DNA from: Clostridiales bacterium
GTDB taxonomy: Bacteria > Bacillota > Clostridia > Peptostreptococcales > Anaerovoracaceae
Reading direction: 5' to 3'
DNA length: 6,360 nucleotides
NCBI GenBank assembly: GCA_009778415.1
Contig: WRJV01000191.1
Coordinates: 1-6,360 of the forward strand
Shown: positions 1 through 5,587 of the stretch, piece after piece
Numbering within the stretch: the first letter of the stretch is position 1
Layout: each line of letters opens with the position of its first letter
Notes under the pieces: generated by a model
What the model was told of the DNA's origin: nothing
The model's database searches: none
Seen by the model: the letters and a program-made list of their open reading frames with translations, nothing else
Made by a program: the position numbers and the translations under genes

Positions 1-744
1 CTCATTAAAATGATCGCATGGCGCGAATTCAACGCCATGTACAGGCGCACCGCTCTGGGGCCGCTCTGGGCTTTGCTATACCCGGCGGCTTTCCTGATGG
101 TGTTCATCTTTTTCCGCCTGCTTTTCGGCCTAAGTAATCCCGAAGGGGTGCCGATGATCCCCTTCCTTTTTTCCGGGCTGATCAATTGGCTGCTTTTCAG
201 CAGCATTCTTATGTCAGTCCATCCAGCTTTGGTAAGCAATGCCAGCATTCTGAAAAAGATCCCGATCAATTCTCTGGTATTTGCCGGAGCTGGCGCCGTA
301 TTGCCGCTGATAACCTACGGCATCTATCTGGTATTGATGGAAGGCATTGCGGTTTTTTACGGTTATTACCCCTCGATTCACTATATCGTTTTGCCTTTTT
401 TAGGGCTTACCGTGGCCGCCTTTGGCCTTGGCCTTGGGCTGCTGACGGCTGCCATAGCCCTGTACCGCACGGATATTATCCAGGCGCTGCCGGTATTTAT
501 TCAACTCGGCATGTTCGCCACGCCCATCTTTTTTTCCGCCGCCATCGTGCCGAAGAGCCTACGCTGGGCCGTAACCATCAACCCCATGGCTCACTGTGTG
601 AATATGTTTCGAAATGTACTGTTCAACAACGTCTGGCCGGATTGGTCCATTTGGGGGCTGACCCTGTTGGTGACAGCGGCGGTGTGGGCTGTGGCCCTGC
701 CTCTGTTCATGCGCACAACTCGTTATTTGGCGGATATATATTGA
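1..744 (+). CDS. wzm: ABC-2 type polysaccharide export permease (Wzm-like), 5' end outside window
   Basis: This is the membrane subunit of an ABC transporter that exports lipid-linked polysaccharide across the inner membrane together with the ATPase encoded just downstream. The frame is open to the left edge, since the three codons before the ATG at 10 contain no stop. Family members carry extra N-terminal residues before the W-R-E-F segment, so the true start is probably upstream and the ATG at 10 is internal. Counting from that ATG (244 residues), hydrophobic segments lie at about 18-40, 52-74, 89-117, 126-151, 155-179 and 213-233, the six-helix pattern of ABC-2 permeases. The N-terminal R-R-T-A-L-G-P-L-W amphipathic lead-in, the Y-R-T-D-I-I segment near 152, the T-P-I-F-F around 171, and N-P-M-A-H-x-V-N-x-F-R near 191 are family hallmarks. 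The stop lies 1 nt before the wzt start. The gene is GC-rich like the first half of wzt. The family call is firm; the exact polymer is unknown. Confidence 0.93.
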   Translation, partial: LIKMIAWREFNAMYRRTALGPLWALLYPAAFLMVFIFFRLLFGLSNPEGVPMIPFLFSGLINWLLFSSILMSVHPALVSNASILKKIPINSLVFAGAGAVLPLITYGIYLVLMEGIAVFYGYYPSIHYIVLPFLGLTVAAFGLGLGLLTAAIALYRTDIIQALPVFIQLGMFATPIFFSAAIVPKSLRWAVTINPMAHCVNMFRNVLFNNVWPDWSIWGLTLLVTAAVWAVALPLFMRTTRYLADIY

Positions 745-745
745 A

Positions 746-1933
746 ATGACGGACGAACCCATTATTGAAGTTAAGAACCTGTGGAAACGGTACGGCCTGC
801 CGCCTTTTCTCCCCTGGAAGAAGCACCAGGTCGCCGATCATGAGTGGGCCTTGCGCGATATTTCCTTCACCGTGCCGCGCGGCGGTTCCTTGGGCATTTT
901 GGGTCGCAATGGCGCCGGCAAGTCCACCTTGCTCAAGCTTCTGGCCGGAGTAACCCCGCCAGATAAAGGCGGCATCGCCATGCGCGGCAAAGTTTTCCCA
1001 ATGATTGAGCTGACCGCCGGCATGAGTATGGAACTTTCCGGCCTGGAGAATATCCGCATCCTTGGTACAATCATGGGCCTGAACGGCAAGGAGATCGAAA
1101 AAATTATTCCTGAAGTTGGGGATTTCTGCGAGTTGGGCGATTGGCTGTACAAACCGGTGTGGCAGTATTCCAGCGGTATGGTGGGCCGGCTGGCTTTTGG
1201 GGTGGCAGTAAACCTTAAAGCCGACATTTTGCTTGTTGATGAGGTACTGTCAACGGGTGACATCATGTTCCAAAGAAAAAGTCTGAAAAAAATGTATTCG
1301 CTTCTTGCCGGAGGAACAACACTCATTTTCGTTTCCCATAATCCAAATATGGTGGAGCGGATTTGTTCCGATGGTCTGTTGCTACAAAATGGCAATGCGA
1401 TCTTTTATGGAGAGGCGACACAAGCCTCAAAAGAATATATAAAGATGACGCGAAAATCGCTTTCTACTGCCAATCAATTGCATGATATCAATGACCGCAC
1501 TGGTTCTGGAGAAATAAGGATTACAAACATAGCCTTGTATGATAATGATAAAATACCTATTACATGCGTTAAGGCTTATGAATCATTCATAATAGGTCTT
1601 GAATATCGAGCAAGTGACAGCTTAGATAAGATTGGTGTTGATATTTTAATTTCAGATCAGAACAATAAAGTTATTGCCGTGCTTCGCACATCCAATAACG
1701 AGCTCATTAGTGTGACAAAAAATACAACGGGGATTATTTTTTGCTCAATCCTCTTTAATCCATTACGCGGGGACTTATTCTCTCTTACCGTAAAAATAAG
1801 TGATGGTGTTATTATTGATATGGTTAATGATATTTTTACCTTTTCATCACTTGATCCACATGACTCAGCTGGAAAAGTGTCGTGGATGGGCGATGTAGTA
1901 ATTGAGAACACATGGCAAGTGAAAGAATATTGA
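746..1933 (+). CDS. wzt: Polysaccharide ABC transporter ATP-binding protein with C-terminal substrate-binding domain (Wzt-like)
   Basis: This cytoplasmic ATPase powers polysaccharide export through the Wzm-like permease. Visible motifs are Walker A G-R-N-G-A-G-K-S-T at 53-61, the signature Y-S-S-G-M at 141-145 (the usual Wzt form in place of LSGGQ), Walker B D-I-L-L-V-D-E at 160-166, D-loop L-S-T-G-D at 168-172, and H-loop histidine 198. The N-terminal insertion with P-F-L-P-W-K-K near 20-26 is typical of this subfamily. After a linker, residues about 248-395 form a second domain beginning with the G-S-G-E-I-R-I-T-N-I pattern. In known Wzt proteins of the O9a type this beta-sandwich domain recognises the polymer or its terminal modification. 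At 395 residues the protein has the two-domain length. The ATG is 1 nt after the wzm stop, implying translational coupling. Base composition changes inside the gene: positions 841-900 have 36 of 60 G or C, 1621-1680 only 17 of 60. The C-terminal half may therefore have been exchanged. Confidence 0.95.
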   Translation: MTDEPIIEVKNLWKRYGLPPFLPWKKHQVADHEWALRDISFTVPRGGSLGILGRNGAGKSTLLKLLAGVTPPDKGGIAMRGKVFPMIELTAGMSMELSGLENIRILGTIMGLNGKEIEKIIPEVGDFCELGDWLYKPVWQYSSGMVGRLAFGVAVNLKADILLVDEVLSTGDIMFQRKSLKKMYSLLAGGTTLIFVSHNPNMVERICSDGLLLQNGNAIFYGEATQASKEYIKMTRKSLSTANQLHDINDRTGSGEIRITNIALYDNDKIPITCVKAYESFIIGLEYRASDSLDKIGVDILISDQNNKVIAVLRTSNNELISVTKNTTGIIFCSILFNPLRGDLFSLTVKISDGVIIDMVNDIFTFSSLDPHDSAGKVSWMGDVVIENTWQVKEY

Positions 1934-2038
1934 TAGGGTATACATTTAGGATTTATCCTTAAAATAAGATACATTGGAAAAACTTGCTCATTGATAATTG
2001 TGTTGGAATTTATTTTCCGACACTCTAATGAGGTAGTC
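1934..2038. other. AT-rich spacer after wzt, possible left part of an IS remnant
   Basis: No gene is seen here. There is a short inverted repeat, AGGAT-TT-ATCCT (1960-1971), too short to call a terminator. A GAGG at 2030-2033 sits 5 nt before an ATG at 2039 and looks like the ribosome binding site of the transposase remnant that follows. No IS terminal inverted repeat or target duplication could be recognised by eye. Sequences such as TTGATA at 1991-1996 with TATTTT at 2011-2016 resemble promoter hexamers, but the 14-nt spacing is poor. Confidence 0.4.
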
Positions 2039-2224
2039 ATGTCACACATAAAACCCTGGAAAATTTTGGATGAATTCTGGGCCCTGGTTGAACCTCTGGT
2101 TTCCACTTAACCTTGCAACAACGATAAAGAATACAAGTGCAAGCCAGGTATATTACGGGTATTATCTATATTCTCCCTCCATACCGGTATCCACTTACGA
2201 CACCATAACAACACTATAGAATGA
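2039..2224 (+). pseudogene. Remnant of the N-terminus of an IS5-like transposase
   Basis: The frame from ATG 2039 reads M-S-H-I-K-P-W-K-I-L-D-E-F-W-A-L-V-E-P-L and then hits TAA at 2108-2110. The pattern K-P-W-x-I-x-D-E-x-W-x-L-V-E-P-L is the usual opening of IS5-type transposases. Past the stop, the same frame continues with D-K-E-Y-K-x-K-P-G (from 2123) and R-V-L-S-I-F-S-L-H-T-G-I, which resembles the family's next conserved block (R-V-L-x-x-I-x-x-L-R-T-G-I-x-W) with a few residues missing, before TGA at 2222-2224. Only about 60 codons are present. The catalytic DDE region is absent, so no active transposase can be made. A GAGG ribosome binding site at 2030-2033 survives. The remnant directly abuts the start of the broken SDR gene. 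The N-terminal match is good; assignment to a particular IS group is not possible from this length. Confidence 0.55.
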
Positions 2225-2569
2225 ATAAGGAACAATTTATCAACCGACGCGTCGCCCGTCACCAGAGCCTGCGGCACAGTGGGTAGAGAACTGATCCGGC
2301 AGCTCACAGAGGACTACGCGCTGGATGAGGTGCTGTGCATTGACAATAATGAAAGCGAGATGTTTTTTCTTGAGCAGCAACACAGTAAGGACGGCAAGGC
2401 TACGTTTTTCATCGCTGATGTCCGCGACAAGATCCGCATGGCGTCCCTTTTTAAAGGTGTTGACGCAATCTTCCATGCTGCTGCATACAAACATGTAATT
2501 TTGTGCGAACGCTCACCACCCAAGGAAGCGATCCAAACAAACATCATAGGTACGGCTAACGTCATAGAG
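2221..2569 (+). pseudogene. Broken CapD/PseB-like nucleotide-sugar dehydratase or epimerase, 5' part only
   Basis: The original gene would have encoded an extended SDR enzyme acting on a UDP- or other NDP-sugar for glycan synthesis. ATG 2221 opens M-N-K-E-Q-F-I-N-R-R-V-A, then one extra C in the CCC at 2255-2257 shifts the frame. Removing it restores V-T-R-A-C-G-T-V-G-R-E-L from 2258, the NAD(P)-binding start of the family. Without the correction, ATG 2221 stops at TAG 2284-2286. The family motif is T-G-x-x-G-x-x-G, but here its first glycine is arginine (AGA at 2264). The rest is well preserved: C-I-D-N-N-E-S-E acidic turn, F-F-I-A-D-V-R-D-K, G-V-D-A-I-F-H-A-A-A-Y-K-H-V, T-N-I-I-G-T-A-N-V-I-E. 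Similarity ends at about 2569, before the catalytic Y-x-x-x-K region. The downstream sequence belongs to a different gene. The shifted frame runs on without homology to TGA 2621-2623. This is certainly not a working enzyme. Confidence 0.78.
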
Positions 2570-2822
2570 CGTAATGGAATTAGCGGAGAAAACGCAACGC
2601 GTGGGCAAAAAACTCGGTTATGAAGTGCGGATTGAGCACTTGCCCAACCCGCGTAGGGAAGTGGAAGAACACTACTATAACCCAGTGTACCACGGGCTTC
2701 AGGATATCGGCGTGATCCCGCACTACCTGACGGATGAAGTTATGGAAGACATTTTCCGCATAGTGGAAGGATACAAGGACAATATCCGCAAGGATGTGAT
2801 CTTTCGAGGGGTGAAACGGTGA
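2570..2822 (+). pseudogene. 3' fragment of a UDP-sulfoquinovose-synthase-like (SQD1-type) NAD-dependent epimerase gene
   Basis: An ORF from ATG 2574 gives 82 residues matching only the C-terminal end of SQD1-like extended SDR enzymes: E-L-A-E-K-T-Q-R-V-G-K-K-L-G, then H-L-P-N-P-R-R-E-V-E-E-H-Y-Y-N-P, then G-V-I-P-H-Y-L-T-D-E-V. The N-P-R-x-E-x-E-E-H-Y-Y-N block is characteristic of that group. The Rossmann fold and catalytic residues, which make up most of a normal protein of nearly 400 residues, are missing. An in-frame stop at 2565-2567 lies just upstream, so the piece is not read from the preceding SDR remnant, whose frame differs. The junction between the two pieces lies between about 2567 and 2582. 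The fragment has stayed open to its natural stop, and that stop overlaps the GTG of the next gene (GTGA), so its translation may still feed ribosomes into the glycosyltransferase. A short functional peptide cannot be excluded but seems unlikely. Confidence 0.72.
2806..2811 (+). promoter_or_regulatory. Ribosome binding site for the first glycosyltransferase
   Basis: GAGGGG lies 7 nt before the GTG at 2819. It supports the GTG start, which overlaps the stop of the upstream fragment. No other start with comparable spacing is seen in the first codons of the glycosyltransferase. Confidence 0.6.
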
Positions 2823-4012
2823 ACTATACGTTCAATAATTTTTTTAATAAATTTTCTTTTTCTAAGGAAATATCTCAAAATTCAGAGATTTTTATCGAAA
2901 ACGCCAATAACGTAAATTTTAAAAGGAGAGCGCTGCTTTATTATAAAACAGACCCTTTTCTGCACCCAGAGCTGGTTTCAGCTTACTCCCATCCAAACAA
3001 TTGGCGAATTGTAGAATTGGTGCGCCTTTTAGACTTATTAGGCTTTACAGTTGACGTCCTCGATAGAAAAGCGGAAGAGTTTGACTTTAAAAATACATAT
3101 GACCTTTTTTTAGGGCTAGGCTCTGGTGGCTCCGGTCGTAACCTCGCCAAGTATGCAATGCATTTTCCTAACGCAATAAAAATCTTGTATGCGACCACGG
3201 CAGAGCCAAAATTATCAGATGCTGCCGCCATGAGCCGCTATGAATATTTTGAACGCCGCCACGGCCCCGTTGCCCGCAAAATGCGACTGAATCAGCTTGA
3301 TTTTGACTCTTTTATCCAAATTGCGGATTATATATTTGCCATTGGTGAAAAAGGCAGCTTCTGCCCAAGTAGCTATGAAAAATTTGGAAAGCCAGTTCTT
3401 CAATGGTACCCAAATACATCTCCGGTTATCACTCCGCGTCTCAATAATGCAAAAAATTACGTCTCTACCAATTTTATTTGTTTATTAGGTGATGGAATTA
3501 TTTATAAAGGTGTCGATTTAATTATCGATTCATTTATAAATATGCCTGAATTCAGATTATCCGTATGCTGCAGCAGATCCGATACGGATTTTTTTCATTA
3601 CTATGATGACATAATAAACAAGACAAACAATATAACTTTCCATGGATTTATTGATATAAAGTCTGATTTTTTTAAAGAACTGTGCAATGATAATCCGTTT
3701 TCGATACTCTGCTCGGCAAGCGAGGGATGCTGCACGTCCGTAGCGACGTTAATGCGCGCAGGGGTTGTGCCTATTATTAATCATTCAACAGGCATTGACA
3801 CCTGCGGCGCTCCAATAATCAACACCGTACCTGTAGAAAGGTTGACTGATGAAATTGAACGCGCCTGTCGAGCGGCAGCATCGCTGACCTTTGAAGAATA
3901 TACAGAACTTGCATATAAAACTTACTATTCCTCCCTGAAATACACTCAAACCAGCTTTAGTACGACTATACTGGCAGCTCTTAATCGCGTGCTTTCCGAG
4001 AAATTTCAATGA
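2819..4012 (+). CDS. GT-B fold glycosyltransferase (GT4-like), first of a pair
   Basis: This is a 397-residue predicted cytoplasmic glycosyltransferase, presumably adding one sugar of the exported glycan. The N-terminal half has an F/N-rich lead (1-15), a beta-alpha unit N-W-R-I-V-E-L-V-R-L-L-D-L-L-G-F-T-V-D-V-L-D (61-82) and a glycine-rich loop G-L-G-S-G-G-S-G (99-106), as in GT-B acceptor domains. The C-terminal donor domain shows Y-K-G-V-D-L-I-I-D-S-F (229-239), I-T-F-H-G-F-I-D (272-279), and S-A-S-E-G-C-C-T-S-V-A-T-L-M-R-A-G-V-V-P-I-I (299-320), the S-E-G region where family members contact the nucleotide sugar. No signal peptide or membrane segment is seen. The GTG start overlaps the previous stop by 4 nt and has GAGGGG upstream; the stop overlaps the next gene's ATG. 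The gene is strikingly AT-rich (3481-3540 has 13 of 60 G or C), unlike the flanks, which suggests horizontal origin. Donor and acceptor sugars cannot be told from sequence. A few cysteines cluster at 250-251 and 304-305. Confidence 0.8.
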   Translation: MNYTFNNFFNKFSFSKEISQNSEIFIENANNVNFKRRALLYYKTDPFLHPELVSAYSHPNNWRIVELVRLLDLLGFTVDVLDRKAEEFDFKNTYDLFLGLGSGGSGRNLAKYAMHFPNAIKILYATTAEPKLSDAAAMSRYEYFERRHGPVARKMRLNQLDFDSFIQIADYIFAIGEKGSFCPSSYEKFGKPVLQWYPNTSPVITPRLNNAKNYVSTNFICLLGDGIIYKGVDLIIDSFINMPEFRLSVCCSRSDTDFFHYYDDIINKTNNITFHGFIDIKSDFFKELCNDNPFSILCSASEGCCTSVATLMRAGVVPIINHSTGIDTCGAPIINTVPVERLTDEIERACRAAASLTFEEYTELAYKTYYSSLKYTQTSFSTTILAALNRVLSEKFQ

Positions 4013-5016
4013 ATGTCTATTTCACCACAGGCCGGCAAAACGCGCCTTCGACGTTACTAAATTTATTCAATCTCAGACAGCTTAATCTGCATAAAGGCGT
4101 TTCATTTGTAGAATATCCGAAAAATTTTGAAGATGCCGATATCCTTCTCTTTATGGGATACGATCCCGATATCGGTCTTGGCCGAAAAATGGCCCCGAAA
4201 GCTAAAATCGGCGTAATTGATCCCCGCCCCAACACCATCTCATTAGCTGGAGGTGCAGACTTTGTTCTGGCGAATGGCCCTGAAATGTCCTCAATGGCGA
4301 TGAGTGCGGGATTCCACAGTTTTATTTACCCGATTTACCAGTTTGCCCCCAAGCGATGCGACCGAGACTCTTCGCAAAAAATCATCATTTGTTACCATGG
4401 CAATATGCCGCATGCGGCAGCCATGTCTCCTGTTGTTACAGAAGCCATTGATCGCGTTCAGGGGGTGCTCCATCACAAAGAAATAATCGTGCGATATATC
4501 TATTCCATAAAGACACAGGGCCGAATACCCGCTAAATATCTGCCCACGGTCGTCAAAGTGGAACAGTTCCCTTGGCATGAAAAAGTATATGAGAAAGAAC
4601 TCATTGAAGCCGATATCGGAATTGTGCCAAATTTTGTACCTTTACGTTGCCCATCACTAGCTGAACAGCTCACACGAAATACAGCACAAGGCGCAACCCC
4701 TTCCGATTGGCTGGTCAGATTTAAACCCACGAGCAATTTTGGGCGTATTTTATCTTTTGCTATGCATGGCATTCCCGTGGTTGCGGACTGCTATCCCTCT
4801 GCGGCCTCTGTTATTGAGCACGGCGTTTCAGGTTTTCTGAGTATGGATACACAATCATGGTTTAATTCTCTATTATTGCTATGTTCAAACGAGGAATTTC
4901 GTAAACAATGTGGGAAAAATCTTTATGCCAGCTTTATGGACAAATACAGCCCTAATGTGATTAATACCAACCTAATTGGTTTCCTAAACAATATTTTACT
5001 AACAAGCCAAGCTTGA
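4009..5016 (+). CDS. GT-B-like glycosyltransferase, second of a pair
   Basis: This is a 335-residue predicted cytoplasmic glycosyltransferase. The C-terminal half carries the recognisable signal: E-L-I-E-A-D-I-G-I-V-P-N (197-208), then F-K-P-T-S-N-F-G-R-I-L-S-F-A-M-H-G-I-P-V-V-A-D (238-260) and V-I-E-H-G-V-S-G-F-L (268-277). This order (K-x-x-S-N-x-x-R, G-I-P-V-V, then V-I-x-x-G-x-x-G-F-L) matches the nucleotide-sugar side of GT-B enzymes. The N-terminal half has short Rossmann-like strands (I-L-L-F-M-G near 45-50; K-I-G-V-I-D-P near 66-72), and the second domain opens with I-I-I-C-Y-H-G-N at 125-132. No membrane segment is visible. ATG 4009 overlaps the upstream stop by 4 nt (ATGA), with only a weak purine stretch before it, so translation is probably coupled. 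An ATG at 4013 is out of frame. The gene is AT-rich like its partner, and the two probably arrived together. The specific transferase family and linkage are not recognisable, and some divergence from named families is likely. Confidence 0.75.
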   Translation: MNVYFTTGRQNAPSTLLNLFNLRQLNLHKGVSFVEYPKNFEDADILLFMGYDPDIGLGRKMAPKAKIGVIDPRPNTISLAGGADFVLANGPEMSSMAMSAGFHSFIYPIYQFAPKRCDRDSSQKIIICYHGNMPHAAAMSPVVTEAIDRVQGVLHHKEIIVRYIYSIKTQGRIPAKYLPTVVKVEQFPWHEKVYEKELIEADIGIVPNFVPLRCPSLAEQLTRNTAQGATPSDWLVRFKPTSNFGRILSFAMHGIPVVADCYPSAASVIEHGVSGFLSMDTQSWFNSLLLLCSNEEFRKQCGKNLYASFMDKYSPNVINTNLIGFLNNILLTSQA

Positions 5017-5167
5017 AAAATCCATTTACTGGATAATTATTATATATGATTAAAAATCTCGAAAGTGTTCATGGAAAGATATATACACAATCATATTGTA
5101 ATTTAGTGCATATCGTCTCCATCGCCGACAAGCGCGCCAATATTCTATCCGTTTGAATGATCTTTTT
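5017..5167. other. Spacer between glycosyltransferase and membrane pair, with an unexplained 36-codon ORF
   Basis: This is the only sizeable gap in the right half. It holds a weak inverted repeat, ATCCA-TTTAC-TGGAT (5020-5034), too short and without a U-run for a confident terminator. A TTGAAA at 5013-5018 with TATTAT at 5038-5043 (19-nt spacing) could be a promoter for the downstream genes, at low confidence. A small ORF runs from ATG 5046 to TGA 5154-5156; its last part reads V-H-I-V-S-I-A-D-K-R-A-N-I-L-S-V and is noticeably more GC-rich than its start. It has no clear ribosome binding site and I recognise no family. It may be the remnant of a gene end where AT-rich and GC-rich DNA were joined. 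Confidence 0.35.
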
Positions 5168-5587
5168 ATGATTAAACCCCTTTGTCCTGTAACAGTTTTC
5201 AGGAAATACACTCTTCTGTCCTTTTTGTTGTTTATCATAATAACGTTTAATTCTCTCGCGCAGATTTTTATGAAAGCCGCCGCACTGTATTCTATCGAAT
5301 ACTCTGTGTTTGGTGTTTTCAATATCTGGCTCCTGGCCGCGGTGGTCTGCCTGGGCGTTTCGTTTCTGTTTTGGCAGGCGGCCTTGCGTCAAAAGCCGGT
5401 TTCTTTTCTGCACCCCTTTTGTTCTTTGGTATATGTGATTGTCCCGGCCCTATCCGTACTTTTTTTTAAAGAAACCATTACCCTCAAATATGCGGCGGGT
5501 ATTTGCTGCATCATTACCGGTTTGTGCATTACCTCTGTCAGTGTTCGCCCGCCGGATAGTGGGTGCCAGGAAGACCCCGCATGTTAG
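5168..5587 (+). CDS. Small four-helix SMR/EamA-like membrane protein, first of a pair (ArnE/ArnF-like)
   Basis: From ATG 5168 this is a 139-residue inner-membrane protein with four hydrophobic segments at about 14-33, 50-71, 83-100 and 107-125. The first segment ends in S-L-A-Q-I-F-M-K-A-A, the A-Q-x-x-x-K pattern seen at the same place in small multidrug resistance and ArnE/ArnF-like proteins. Later, P-V-S-F-L-H-P-F-C-S-L-V-Y-V and F-F-K-E-T-I match the conserved third helix and the following K-E. The pair likely forms a heterodimer, as ArnE and ArnF do when flipping undecaprenyl-phosphate-linked aminoarabinose. Here the cargo could be another lipid-linked sugar. The start is uncertain: TTG 5153 is also in frame, neither start has a good ribosome binding site, and ATG 5168 gives an N-terminus closer to family length. 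The C-terminal tail after 125 is polar and short. It overlaps the second gene by 7 nt. A drug-efflux role is possible but less likely in this context. Confidence 0.8.
   Translation: MIKPLCPVTVFRKYTLLSFLLFIIITFNSLAQIFMKAAALYSIEYSVFGVFNIWLLAAVVCLGVSFLFWQAALRQKPVSFLHPFCSLVYVIVPALSVLFFKETITLKYAAGICCIITGLCITSVSVRPPDSGCQEDPAC
5568..5573 (+). promoter_or_regulatory. Ribosome binding site deciding the start of the second small membrane protein
   Basis: AGGAAG lies 7 nt before ATG 5581. This favours ATG 5581 over the in-frame GTG at 5563, which would add six mostly polar residues (M-P-G-R-P-R) and lies upstream of this site. Confidence 0.6.

Noticed and set aside
186..749. Long + strand frame of 187 codons within the permease
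   Set aside because: It overlaps the clear ABC-2 permease in another frame. Its translation is rich in His, Arg, Ser and Cys, with no family pattern.
838..1395. Antisense frame of 185 codons inside wzt
   Set aside because: It is the complement of the highly conserved ATPase core, a common artefact in GC-rich coding DNA. No motif and no ribosome binding site were seen.
1960..1971. Inverted repeat AGGAT-TT-ATCCT as a terminator of wzt
   Set aside because: The arms are only 5 bp, the loop is 2 nt and no T-run follows, so it does not support a terminator call.
1991..2016. TTGATA and TATTTT as a promoter
   Set aside because: A spacing of 14 nt is unfavourable, and such hexamers are expected by chance in AT-rich sequence.
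1657..2106. Antisense frame of 149 codons across the wzt end and spacer
   Set aside because: It spans the well-supported C-terminal domain of Wzt and the transposase remnant on the other strand. Its translation shows no recognisable domain.
5563..5581. GTG 5563 as the start of the second small membrane protein
   Set aside because: The AGGAAG at 5568-5573 lies downstream of it and is well placed for ATG 5581. The added residues are not typical of the family.
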